DNA of 31,222 nt from Plantago elongata (Eukaryota > Streptophyta > Magnoliopsida > Lamiales > Plantaginaceae), in NCBI GenBank assembly GCA_036897095.1, contig JAYMSP010001529.1, forward strand, positions 1 through 31,222, written 5' to 3'. The position numbers and the translations under genes were made by a program. The notes under the pieces were generated by a model. That model did not search any database. It was not told the origin of the DNA and worked only from the letters and a program-made list of their open reading frames with translations. Of the stretch, positions 19,901-29,804 are shown in pieces; position 1 is the stretch's first letter; each line of letters starts with the position of its first letter.

Positions 19901-22900
19901 TCTTTCCAACAGTAAATATGGTCTTGATGAGAACACTGTTGACTTCATTGGTCATGCGATAGCTCTCCACAGAGACGATCGATACTTGAATGAACCAGCA
20001 CTGGATACTGTAAAGAGGATGAAGGTATTTCATGCACACTCACAAAATACTTTGATGCATTAAAGAGTAATCATATATATTTCTTTGAAAATCTGCTTCT
20101 GCTCCTATGGTAGCTTTATTCAGAGTCTTTAGCTCGTTTCGCTGGTGGATCACCTTACATCTATCCTCTTTATGGGCTAGGAGAGCTTCCTCAGGTTCGT
20201 CTCTGTTTAATCTAGTCTGCATGCCATGTTCAACAATTAACCTCTGCATGAAGTTTCTTCTTACCACCTTAAAGCTTCCAACCCAATATTGTTTGCTCTA
20301 CAAGCTGGTTCAGTGCTTTGGCGCTTTAAGCGCGCTTTTTGCCTCTTTAATTTTTTTTTAGTATATATATTGAAGTATGCTACAACGCACACTACTATAT
20401 TATGCATATCTATGTCGCTACTGGTCAGTGTTAGCTTTATTGTATTTTAGAATATGGTGAAATCGTTGCCAGGTACATTTGCTTATTATTTTATACATTA
20501 GTTGCTATTTATATTTTATATTATACATTAGTTGCTATTTATATTATATGTTTTGAAACATAGTATATATGCTCACACATCCTTTACAGGTGATCTAGGT
20601 CAATTGTGTGCATGTGCTTATATCCATTTGTTGTGTGTCCTACTATCATTAACTTTGTTCATGTCACAGGCATTTGCTCGTCTCAGTGCTGTATATGGTG
20701 GGACCTACATGTTGAATAAACCCGAGTGCAAGGTACCTATCCCATGTATCTAATGTCCCCCCACCCCGTGAGCCAGGATAAATTATATTCAGGTGAAATG
20801 AAATTAGTAAGGGCTCATTTTGATATCCAATATGGGATTATCTTTCATATAGAGTACAGACAGATGTCCAGTTTGTGCACTTTTCAGTCTTCTTTTGTAA
20901 TATTTGTGGTGTTTTATGCTGTAACACGCCCTCCAAGTACATTACCTGATTTCAAGCTAAGAAGCAAGGAAATGGTTACGATTGCGGATATGTTTTAGGA
21001 TACATTCTAGCTGTTTTTATTATTTTATATATGTTACTATAGTATATAACAAAAATTCTAAACATTAAACAGCCTTTAAAAGATGAATGCAAAATTCTAT
21101 ACTTCAACAAAATTAACTATGAAGCACATGGATGTGATATACCTCCGAGTCACTGCCGGAGTACGTAGCCAGGGATGGGGGACGTGAATACGTTACTGAA
21201 ACGTACCCGCTGTGTTTTTATTTAAACTTAAAAATTATAAATACCAGTGGGTTGGATTGTGTAGGATAATCTGGAACCTGGAAAAACCTAATATATAAAG
21301 CCCTATTTGCCTTCAAATCAATCGATCAATTAAACTGAAAGCAGCAGTGCCCGTTACCCCCAAACTCGAATCGATCTGTAACTTGGATGAAACCGACTGA
21401 CATACCTGTGCGGAGCCACCCCTACCAACCTGTAACACCTTCTAACCTTGTTTTATGATTTGCCTTTTTATTCTCTTTGGTCGTCCATCTTGGCCGCCCC
21501 TAGCTACTGTTTTTCTTCTCCCATATTGGCCTATGCCTGTGTGGTCTATGGGCGGGTAGGCTGTTTTGCTACTTTTTTGCGCTTTTTTGTTTTGCTTCTG
21601 TTTCGGTTGTGTTTTGCTACTGTTTTGTGTTGGTGATTGCTGATTTGATCTTTTGATTTTTGATTTAATCTATTTTTTACTTTTGATTGGTGATTGCTAA
21701 TCAACAGCACTTGTGTATGTATGTATGCATGTGCGTGCGTGTGTCCGTTCCCGTACCCTAACCCTATCTTTTTGGCATCCCGAGTCTGCCAACGTATCCA
21801 TGTTGTATTTGACCCAGTATCCGTAACCGTTCTCGTGCTTCTTAGCCTGGAAGCAATAAAAATAAAACAAGGGGTTGTAATTCAAAGTGCAACTCATGAA
21901 CATTTTCAAAAGCCCACAAATTAGCAAAATGGCAGTTGCAAACACATTAAAAGTCCAAAGAGATGAAGCCCTAACATGAAACAGAAGAATCGACATGGTA
22001 GAACTGGATAGAGCGGCCATAACAGTAAGCTAAGAAGCCAACAAGCTTGGGAGAGAATGTTGAAAGCACCCACTTCTCTTGCCAGCTTGAAAGCCCCGAT
22101 CTTGGATAATTAGGCAACTAGGGTTTCAGAATTTGATTCTTTCCATTCTGGATCCAGGTTAGCCGACCTGGATTTATAAAACATTAGAAAAGGCAGAAAG
22201 TCACATTATGATTTTTCACCATTTGAAACCGGATGCAAAGTTAGTTGGGGGGGGGGGGTCTTTGAGTAGGGGAAAGTGCTTAATTTTATCCATGTGACTT
22301 GGCTGTTATCTTTCATTGATGTCTCCATCTTTAATTGTGATTGTAAGAATGATTGCATTTTGTCTGTCTTCATTTTTGTATTATGGCTATCGTTGACTTT
22401 GAATCAGTAATCCTTTTGTATCATGTCATAGTACAACAATATGTTCTACTCAGTTGCTCTTTCTTTTCTTTTTTCTCCTCTATGGGTGTAGTTTAACCTC
22501 CCAAGTTGATGTTTTGTGCCATATTGATCGAGATCCACTTGAAGAGAATGATTGCGTAACATGTAGTACATAGAAATTGGCCAACAATTAAAATCACACA
22601 ATTAAAGGGAAATTATCCCCCAAATTGCTTGTGTCTGACAAAGCATTTATGTGCTTGTCACTGTCACTACTACTTAAACCCCTTTAAGGCATTACTATCA
22701 ACGTACCAAGCCTGTAAAAAGCTTGCTGCTACCGCAAGGGCTTAGCATCGGTCTAGAACCGAACCGGGCCAGAAAACCAAAATTTGTTTGGTGGACCGAA
22801 AACCAAACCGAACCATGGTTGTTTCTGGCCCTGACCGAATCGAGAAATTCGGTTTGATTCGGGCCATAACCGACTTGGACTGAATTTCCATAATAAGTAA

Positions 22901-25900
22901 CTCAAAATACTGCCTTCCTAAAATAGCTATGGAGCAAAGAGGCCCATTCTTAAATCTTAAGCATTGGAGAAATCCACCAGACAGTAACATTTCCACTTCC
23001 TTCGCAGCCAATCTTTATTCTTGGGTATTTTCCTTTCTTTCTTGGGTTTCTCTGTCTGGGTCTTGCAAAAAACCCACTCAATCCCAGGAAATCCGAATGG
23101 TTAGGCTGAAAGACTTTCTCCTGGATGGCACTAGGGAAGAGCTACTTGCCTGCATGAATAGACCAATTCCATGTACAATAACTGGCATGATTTACATGGA
23201 ACAACAAGAAAAAGGGCCTCTTTCTCTTTTTTATCTATCTAAATCTATTTAGTGGCATACTGGAGGGGATGTAGATGCTATGTAACCCTAGACAATCAAT
23301 GGCAGCTCTATCTAGGTAAGTGAATTTGGGGAGATGAATTATTAATTTGGTCTCAGATCCAAATGGCAAGAATGTCTAGTGGGTAAGTCAATTTAGTATT
23401 CGCCAGCTGCCTTTGGGGAAATGAATTTTGAGGAGAATCCAAGAAGATAGAGAAGAATGAAGAAGAATATACTCCCTCTGTCCCACGCCAGTTGTCCACT
23501 TTATACGACACGCAAAATAAGGAGAGTAATATTATTAACAATCTATAGTACATGTGGGTGTGTATTCTTTCAACTTTTGAGTTAGTTTGTTTAAGTTACT
23601 TTTTGATTTCATTGGAAGTAGTGGGGAAAATAAAATTGGAACCGGACAACTGGTGTGGGGCGGAGGAGTATATGAAACCCCAATATTTCAGTTCTAATCG
23701 GTTTGGACTGAAGACCTAAATCCTCAAATTCTTAGAACTGAAGACCGAGCTGAAAACATTAGATCCACAAATGGCAGTGAGAAATAAAGTTAAATATGTT
23801 GTTAAGTAGAATGATTATAGATCTTGACTATATTTTACAGTAGTTCTTTGCAATACAAGCAATTTATTTTAATCATTAGAAAACATTTTCTTAAATATTG
23901 GATTTAGGAGTAACTGAATGGTGCAACTTCAACCTGGGTGCAAGCTATCCATTTTCTTTTATATAGGTGGTTGATTATGATACGGATTTTGTAAGTGCAG
24001 GTTGAGTTTGATGAGGAAGGCAAAGTTTGTGGTGTTACATCTGAAGGAGAAACAGCCAAATGCAAGAAAGTCGTGTGTGATCCTTCCTACCTTTCCAATA
24101 AGGTGATCCTCTTTCTGGATCTCGTGTCCGAATTTACGTCTATTCTAGTTATAAACCTGTTCCCTGGGTTTCACATTTCATTTACTTGTACAACTTTCAG
24201 AGACTCTTAAAAGGCTGTTTTGTTGAATTTTGCAGTGCATGAAATGTAATGCATTTTAACTCCCGTGTTTATAGTTTTATCCCAATATAGTAATTATAAT
24301 TTGTTCCAGATTTAGATCTAGATCATTCTATTGCATTCCCTTAAACTAACACTATGTGGCCTGTTACAGGTCAGGAAAGTTGGCAAAGTGGCCAGAGCCA
24401 TTTGTATCATGAGTCACCCTATCCCAAGTACCAACGATTCTCACTCAGTGCAGGTTATTCTACCACAAAAGCAGCTGGGTCGCAAATCTGACATGTAAGT
24501 GTTGTGTTTATGTTGCTCAAATAAGATAACGTCTGTTTTGTTTATGTTGCTCAAAGAAGATAACATCTGTTGTTTGCTTGTCACTCTATAGAGGCCTTGT
24601 GGGTAATGGAGTAGTACTATTATTTTTGTAGTTGTCATCATGGGGTTCCAAAAAAATTTCAATGTATTCCGCCTAATTGTTTGTTACGGGTAGTCTCATG
24701 GGGAAATTTTGTTTTTCAAGACGGGGTAATATTAGATGATTCCGTGGAGTTGAATTCTGGGACTCTAAAATTTTGCTGTATAACCTTGTGAAACAGGTTT
24801 ATGAAGGTGTTAATTGAAAGTTGATACCGGATAAATTTGTGTAACGGAATCCTTTTATTGACTATGGAGTATCATGTATATGTATGTATGTGGAGTAATT
24901 AGTTGAAAGTTTTCCCAGGTCTGCCAGTTTTTATGTGTCCTGTGGATCTAGATGATATTCTCCAACGGCAGTTTAAAGATCAGATTTGTCAGGCATTTGG
25001 CGGTTATGTTTGGGATTATAGCAAGTGTTCACTAATCGTTAGCATCTTTGATGATACTCCACATCAAATGAATTAAATCTTTTGTTTACTGAAAAGCCTG
25101 TATACATTAGCAATCTATTGAAGAAGGGTGCTTTAGATGTTTGAGCAACCTGCTTACCACTTAAAACTCTCTCTGAGTGGCAATATAGTGGGGCCTGTTG
25201 ATGTGTCTGCACGTTTGAGCTTGTTTTACTATATCATTGTTTGCCAAGATATCTTGGAAGATTCTATAAGTAGATGTTTGGTGGCTTTGAGAAAATTGAA
25301 GTGGAGATGAAATCAATCAAGATGATATGGAAGCAAGCTGCAAACATAGCTGGTTTCAATAACTTAAGGGCATACTATTGTCTGATCTGTTCATCCTGAG
25401 TCCTTATTTATGGTTGATATGGTCATATTGGCATGTTCAGCAATTTTGCACAATTACATGATATGTAAATTCGTTTTTCTTGGTTATGCAGGTATCTGTT
25501 TTGCTGCTCATATTCTCATAATGTTGCTCCAAAAGGTAAGTTCATTGCATTTGTCTCAACTGAAGCAGAAACGGATAACCCCGAGTCAGAACTAAAACCG
25601 GGTATCGATCTTCTTGGACCCGTGGATGAGATATTCTTCGAGACTTACGACAGATTTGAACCAGTCAACGAACCTTCTCTAGACAATTGCTTTATATCAG
25701 CTGTAAGTCTTTTAAAAATACCAGTTTACCGGGTATGATCGGTTGATTTCTGGCATGTGTACTTATTAATATCTGCATGGCAGAGCTATGATGCCACAAC
25801 TCACTTTGAGTCAACTGTTGTGGATGTGCTGCACATGTATACCTTGATCACCGGAAAGGTGAGCCCTAGATTTTACCCTAAATATCTTTTTATCGAGTTC

Positions 25901-26412
25901 CTTATCTTCGTTGCTCCTACACTTAATTGCTAACAGCATCCAGTGACTGCTTTTTGATTGAAAATCCTGCTGAAATAATTTATTTATTTCTTCACTTAGT
26001 AATTTCAGTCTATTTATTTGAATATGTGGTCACTATTGATTGATTGTATTTGCTTCAGTAGGAAAACCGGTTCCTGTCTAATGTAATTTATACAATGCTT
26101 TGAGAATAGGATTCATTTCTTTTAAGAAACTGAAGATATTTGTTATATTTTCATGGTAAATCTTCTTTCCTGTCCGTTTTTTGTGGTGGGTGGGTGGCTT
26201 CTGCATCTGGGTATGCGGGGAAGGAAGTACTTGCAACTATTTGGAGGAGTCTGTTAAATGAACATGTTTTTGACTGTTGTCTATTTAATATGTACTGTTT
26301 GGACTTCTCCAGATTTCTGTTGTGCATTTTTAATAATCTCTCTCGTTTCTTGCCACCCCAGGTTCTTGATCTTAATGTGGATTTAAGTGCTGCAAGCGCC
26401 GCTGAAGAATGA
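16978..26412 (+). CDS. GDI: Rab GDP dissociation inhibitor, 13 coding exons
   Basis: Extracts GDP-bound prenylated Rab GTPases from membranes and holds them soluble for recycling in vesicle traffic. Coding exons: 16978-17064, 17872-17934, 18015-18098, 18197-18304, 18446-18618, 19913-20024, 20114-20194, 20670-20732, 24001-24102, 24370-24494, 25492-25702, 25784-25858, 26362-26412. All introns are GT-AG. Junctions 5/6 and 10/11 are phase 2, the rest phase 0. They join without a stop into 444 residues, the usual plant GDI length. It starts [20 protein letters not shown] (dinucleotide-fold SCR1) and continues [19 protein letters not shown] and [18 protein letters not shown]. It ends [10 protein letters not shown]. 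Tyr39, Glu233 and Arg240, the Rab-binding platform positions of bovine alpha-GDI, are all kept at the same numbers. The ATG has a strong context (ACCATGGA). It is GDI rather than REP because of length and lack of the REP insert. Likely constitutive. Confidence 0.97.
18619..19912 (+). other. GDI intron 5 (1,294 bp)
   Basis: Bounded by GC/GTATGT and AACAG. It contains a partly duplicated phrase: AAGTGCACAAGGCCTTCTGG near 18721 and AAGTGCATAGTGCCCTCTGG near 18885, about 165 bases apart. It also carries the foldback element at 19602-19703. No protein domain is visible in the short open frames. Confidence 0.8.
19602..19703. mobile_element. Foldback (MITE-like) element in GDI intron 5
   Basis: The left arm begins ACTTTTGCGAGTGACGGTCT and reaches GAGACCGGATCAACA. 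The right arm contains TGTTGATCTGGTCTC and ends AGTCTCACAAAAGT. The arms are nearly complementary over about 40 bases with a short central loop, so the RNA would form a long hairpin. The GTGAGACGGTCTC style of terminus is common among plant MITEs. No target duplication is clear. Confidence 0.65.
22247..22258. repeat. Poly-G run in intron 8
   Basis: Twelve consecutive G residues on the plus strand, in the middle of intron 8. A likely slippage or assembly-sensitive position with no coding consequence. Confidence 0.95.
23472..23668. mobile_element. Stowaway-like (Tc1/mariner) MITE in GDI intron 8
   Basis: The left end is CTCCCTCTGTCCCACGCCAG and the right end, reverse-complemented, is CTCCTCCGCCCCACACCAG. 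Both continue TTGTCC. TA dinucleotides flank each side (23470-23471 and 23669-23670), matching the TA target duplication of Tc1/mariner elements. The interior of about 145 bases is AT-rich and non-coding. The CTCCCTC-GTCCCA terminus is the Stowaway family signature. Confidence 0.85.
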
Positions 26413-26700
26413 AGCAATTTGTTATTTCACTCACCTGTGTTTTATTCTGCCAACGTTCCCCTCGGGGAAGGAAAACATAGAACTCGAACCAGTCCCTTGT
26501 AAAATTCGATGTGACTTTGTACCTGTTGTGTTTTTTACTACAGAAGATATCCACTTGGACAATATTTAAGACTTAAACTTCTTGTGCTAGATTATGTCGG
26601 TCGTTTTAACATTAGAAAATCACCACCGCAATTGATGGTATAACCTATCAAATGGTTCAATGTGACTCACTTGCTTATCAAAATTTGTTTTGTCAAATCA
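26413..26700 (+). other. GDI 3' untranslated region (approximate)
   Basis: Follows the TGA at 26410-26412. No canonical AATAAA is present. ACAATATTTAAGAC near 26560 and AT-rich stretches afterwards could serve as near-upstream elements, as is common in plants. The end point is estimated. Confidence 0.4.
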
Positions 26701-27005
26701 CTATAGTTTAGTGTTGAATTTATAAATTTGTCATTAATAACATTAACCCTTCTCCTTTTTATCATCATATGTTACTCTCATCTATTATTTTTTTTATTTT
26801 TTAGTTTTAGTTTCTTCACTTTAAAATGTTTAAACTTAAAAAATAAAAATGTAAAAATAAATAAAAATAATAACATTTTATATAAAAATAATAACATTTT
26901 TGTAAAAATAAAAATGTAAACATTATAAAAATAATGTTTAACGATGTCAAAGCGTTTGTAGTTGAGTGGCAAGCTGATACACTACGTAACCATGAAGAAT
27001 AATCG
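26701..27005. other. AT-rich low-complexity intergenic DNA
   Basis: Composed of repeated AAAATAAAAATG and ATAATAACATTTT phrases (26830-26940), forming overlapping direct and inverted repeats. The open frames here are low-complexity artefacts (Lys/Asn or Phe/Leu runs). Confidence 0.7.
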
Positions 27006-27009
27006 GAAT

Positions 27010-27390
27010 TTGAATTTGATGCTCGATACTTGTGTTCGATGTTCGACATTCGTATTCGATGTCCGTTTTCCGTTTTCGATGCACGGTACATGTTTGATGT
27101 CCAGTATCCGTAAGTAATGGCCGGTAATCGTAACCATTGCTTGGTATATGTGTTTTATGTCAAGTTCGATATTTGAATTCGAGGCTCGATACTCGTGTTC
27201 GATGTCCGGTATTCGTATTCGATGTTCGGTATCCATAAGCAATGCCCGGTAACAGTACCCATTGTCCGGTATTCATATGCGATGCCCATCACCCGTATCC
27301 AATACACAATAACTATGTTTGATGTCCGGTATTTGTAAGCAATGCCCGGTAATCGTACCCATTACTCGGTATCTATGTCTGATGCCCAAC
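27010..27390. repeat. Tandem array with ~20-bp period, about 19 diverged copies
   Basis: Successive units resemble GATGTCCGGTATTCGTATTC, with the core GATG-CCGGTA-TCGTA repeating about every 20 bases. A higher-order layer is visible: GCTCGATAC-CGTGTTCGATG recurs at 27021 and 27184. GATGTCCGGTAT-TGTAAGCAAT recurs at about 27096, 27221 and 27321. The CG-rich cores contrast with the AT-rich flanks. The frames read across it (HRIRI-, YRASNSN-) are repeat translation, not a protein. Confidence 0.85.
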
Positions 27391-27510
27391 CATGTTGCCT
27401 TATCTAATTATTATAATATGTTGCTAGTTTAATTATTGACCTAATAAATTTGCACTTTTAAAACTTGTCTTACGATTTATTAAGGTCCAAATAAAATCGT
27501 TAGTGGTTTT

Positions 27511-27600
27511 TATAGATCTCGAAAAAATAATTCAAACATAGTCAAAAGTGGTATCTATTTATATATCTCGAAAAATATAGTCGTTGGTAATTTATATTTT
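27511..27600. mobile_element. Relic matching the Harbinger-like promoter region
   Basis: 27549-27587 (GGTATCTATTTATATATCTC, then GAAAAATATAGTCGTTGG) matches 7938-7977 upstream of the SANT-like ORF at about 90% over 40 bases. A second partial copy, TATAGATCTCGAAAAAATA, lies just upstream at 27511-27529. No ORF follows, so this is a coding-deleted relic or a non-autonomous relative. Confidence 0.6.
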
Positions 27601-27876
27601 TTTTAATAATTTTTTGTTTTAAGTTATGGACGTTTTAAATTGGACAAAATAAAATTTAAAGAAAAAAATAAAAAAGTCAATAAATGAACTAGTGAGATGA
27701 GGAAAAGAAATATGTGGGTCAATTCAATTATTCTTACAGGGTTAGTACACAAATATGTACCATTTGACAAAAAATGTATGAAGTTATTGATAATTTTGTT
27801 GAAAAGAAGTGATGTGGATTAGTATATGGATTAGTAAAAAACCCATGGAACATATGCTTGTTGGGCTTTTCTACGG

Positions 27877-28090
27877 TCAGGCAGGACTTCATCCTATCAC
27901 CTTATGAATATTTAAATTAGAAAAATATAATATTAATAAAAAAATTTAAATTTACCTTCTAAAATATTTTTAAAATAATATTTTTTTAGAATTACCTATT
28001 TTTTATTTTAGTATTTTAAAATTCTACGAAATAAATATGTTAATATTTTATTTTTTTGACTGTTATCAGGTAGGATGAAGGCCTGCCTGA
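27877..28090. mobile_element. MITE with 22-bp terminal inverted repeats
   Basis: The left arm (27877-27898) starts TCAGGCAGGACTTCATCCTA. The right arm (28069-28090), reverse-complemented, starts TCAGGCAGGCCTTCATCCTA. They agree at 20 of 22 positions. The 170-base interior is almost pure A+T with no coding capacity. No convincing target duplication is seen in the flanks (CTACGG / TCATAA), so the superfamily is not assigned. Confidence 0.75.
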
Positions 28091-28192
28091 TCATAAAAAA
28101 ACCCCTTGCTTATTCTATTATTCAAGTCCTTTTGTTTGCATTTAACCCATTTCATTTTGCACCCTTGTAACTTGATGAACTCCGCATACAAC

Positions 28193-28515
28193 AATACACA
28201 TCTCCTCATACATGGGAGAGTAATTCTCTAGCAAACAGTCTTGCTAAATATGGTGGTGGTATTCTTTCCTTAAATCCTAGTGCATGTAGTATGGCATATA
28301 TAGTCGTCCCAACTAGATCAGGGGTAGTAGTTTGGTCTCATAGCCCGACTTGGCTATCTACTTTAGTAGATAATGATCGTTTTGTTGGTTCGATTTGGTT
28401 AGTTAATAGTAATTTGATCTGTAATAACATTTTTAATATTTATACTTTTATTTCTAATAGTTAATGTAAATTATGATATGCTTTAAAAAAAATACATATC
28501 TCCTCATACATGGGA
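28193..28515 (+). mobile_element. 5'-truncated LINE insertion (copy 3) with target-site duplication
   Basis: A 25-base direct repeat flanks the insert: 28193-28217 and 28491-28515, starting AATACA-ATCTCCTCATAC, with one mismatch. The insert (about 28218-28490) ends in an A run (28485-28492) immediately before the second repeat. Its plus-strand frame encodes ESNSLANSLAKYGG, the C-terminus of a LINE RNase H, followed by about 70 residues and a stop at 28462-28464. All three hallmarks of target-primed reverse transcription are present: 5' truncation, poly(A), and duplicated target. Confidence 0.9.
28219..28464 (+). pseudogene. LINE RNase H C-terminal fragment
   Basis: Eighty-one codons without an ATG at the start. 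The frame reads SNSLANSLAKYGGG, then VVPTRSGVVVWSHSPTWL and DNDRFVGSIWLV, and stops. NSLANSLAKYG corresponds to the conserved A-D-LAK-G end of plant LINE RNase H; Asn stands where the usual Asp of ADSLAK is expected. It has lost all upstream domains through 5' truncation. Confidence 0.8.
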
Positions 28516-28765
28516 ATGGGTTTGTTCATGTATGGTGCAGTCTCCGAATGTGACCACATATATAATTAAGTTAATTGAAGAGTTAGAAACATTTGGGTAA
28601 AAAATTTTCTTTTAAAGTTTCAGTCCGCTCTTACTCAACAAGTTAATCCATCAGCCTCAAAATACTTTGTACATTGTGGTTGATATTTATTTTTATGTGA
28701 AAAGTTAAAGTAATTATAAAGATTAAAAAATGTGTAATTTATACAAAGTTAAGTTTGTTTTATTA

Positions 28766-29026
28766 TTTCCTCTCGTTCAATATCTTCCTAATTTTCCTTA
28801 TTTCAAATATTATTGTGAACTTCCTAACCTAAATTATGAAGCTATTTATTCCAACTTCTAATTTTTTTTATTATTTCTCTTCCCTACTTTTTTCATTCAT
28901 TCACTCATTCACATATTTTATCAATCACTTGCTACTTTATCAACATACTCACACAAATTAATATATATTATTCCAGAATTGAAGAGAAAACAATCTCCTA
29001 GGAAGCTATAAAAAGACCGGAGAGAG
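28766..29026. mobile_element. Degenerate Stowaway-like MITE
   Basis: The left end is TTTCCTCTCGTTCAATATCT; the right end, reverse-complemented, is CTCTCTCCGGTCTTTTTATA. Both run into CTTCCTA. TA dinucleotides flank each end (28764-28765, 29027-29028). The interior is AT-rich. The termini are imperfect, so this is an old copy. Confidence 0.5.
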
Positions 29027-29126
29027 TATTTGTTAATGTGGGGTAGCTTCCTTTTTTAGTAATGTGAGACGAGAAAAAATAACTAATGTATTCTGTGTAA
29101 CGGTAAAAAATTGACAAATGTATGAA

Positions 29127-29148
29127 ACTCTGTGGGACAGAGGGAGTA
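29127..29148. mobile_element. Stowaway-like terminal repeat tip
   Basis: ACTCTGTGGGACAGAGGGAG followed by TA is the right-hand terminus of a Stowaway-type MITE (reverse complement CTCCCTCTGTCCCACAGAGT). The matching left end was not found nearby, so only the right part of the element remains, probably from about 29030. Confidence 0.6.
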
Positions 29149-29800
29149 GTTTAGAAAATATGTTTTCATTAAAACTACTAAACATGTTGTTCAATACCAC
29201 CAATGGCATGAACATGGCTAAACTGTTAACTCGCCTCACCTCGTCTAAGGTGGCTAAGTAATAGATACTCTTGGCCTGCATGAGTATAAACTGTGCACGA
29301 CACCCCATTTCCAAGTGTTTGAACTACGTTTGACTTGATCCTTTATTATAGAGGTACATAGGCAGCTTAGAAATTTCTAAGTTCAGTCAAAATATGTGAA
29401 AGCGGTTTGTTGTTCAAAAGAAAAGGAAAAATAAATCAAAGTGGCTGCCTGTGGAACCTTCATTAACTCATCATAGTTGAGTGAATCTTTATGTTGATCT
29501 GCATGCCCAAGCTACGCTTCAAGTTCAAGGAAGATGATAAGTATGTCCAAGCTAAATTTCAATCTTCAAACTTATCAATATGCCCAAGTTGCGCTTCGAA
29601 GTCTAGGTTGATATGATGTTGGATTGCTATGCATTGAAATGGGTGGTGGTGTTGTCTTCATGTCGTGTCGTGGCCTTTGATCAAAAGTGGGATAGTCATG
29701 CATCGAGCGCATATTGTGGTGCCTCTTCATGTAGTAGCCTCACAAAGGTTGATCAATATTAGGTGGCCATGTATCTAAATGGATGAACTACACCTCTTCA
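29149..29800. other. Intergenic stretch with short tandem phrases
   Basis: ATGCCCAAGCTACGCTTC recurs at 29503, 29543 (ATGTCCAAGCTAAATTTC) and 29580 (ATGCCCAAGTTGCGCTTC), with spacing of 37-40 bases. Otherwise no coding or RNA features are seen. The right end may be 5' sequence of the copia element that follows. Confidence 0.5.
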
Positions 29801-29804
29801 TGTA

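Larger units (their letters stand above)
20733..24000 (+). other. GDI intron 8 (3,268 bp), transposon-rich
   Basis: Far larger than the other introns, most of which are under 1 kb. It contains a 12-G run at 22247-22258 and a TATGTATGTATGCATG microsatellite near 21715. An AACCGAACCG / GGTTTGGTTCGG-rich region (22750-22870) has a fainter echo at 23695-23760, and the Stowaway-like MITE lies at 23472-23668. No coding domain is seen. The paired CGGTT-rich stretches may mark the ends of an inserted unit of about 1 kb, but I could not define terminal repeats. Confidence 0.75.

Noticed and set aside
25501..25540. Splice donor GTAAGT-like site (AAAAGGTAAG) ending exon 11 early
   Set aside because: Reading through gives the conserved [13 protein letters not shown] segment in frame, so the exon continues to 25702.
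26816..27242. Minus-strand frames rich in YRASNSN and HRIRI repeats as proteins
   Set aside because: They are the translation of the 20-bp tandem array and AT-rich repeats.
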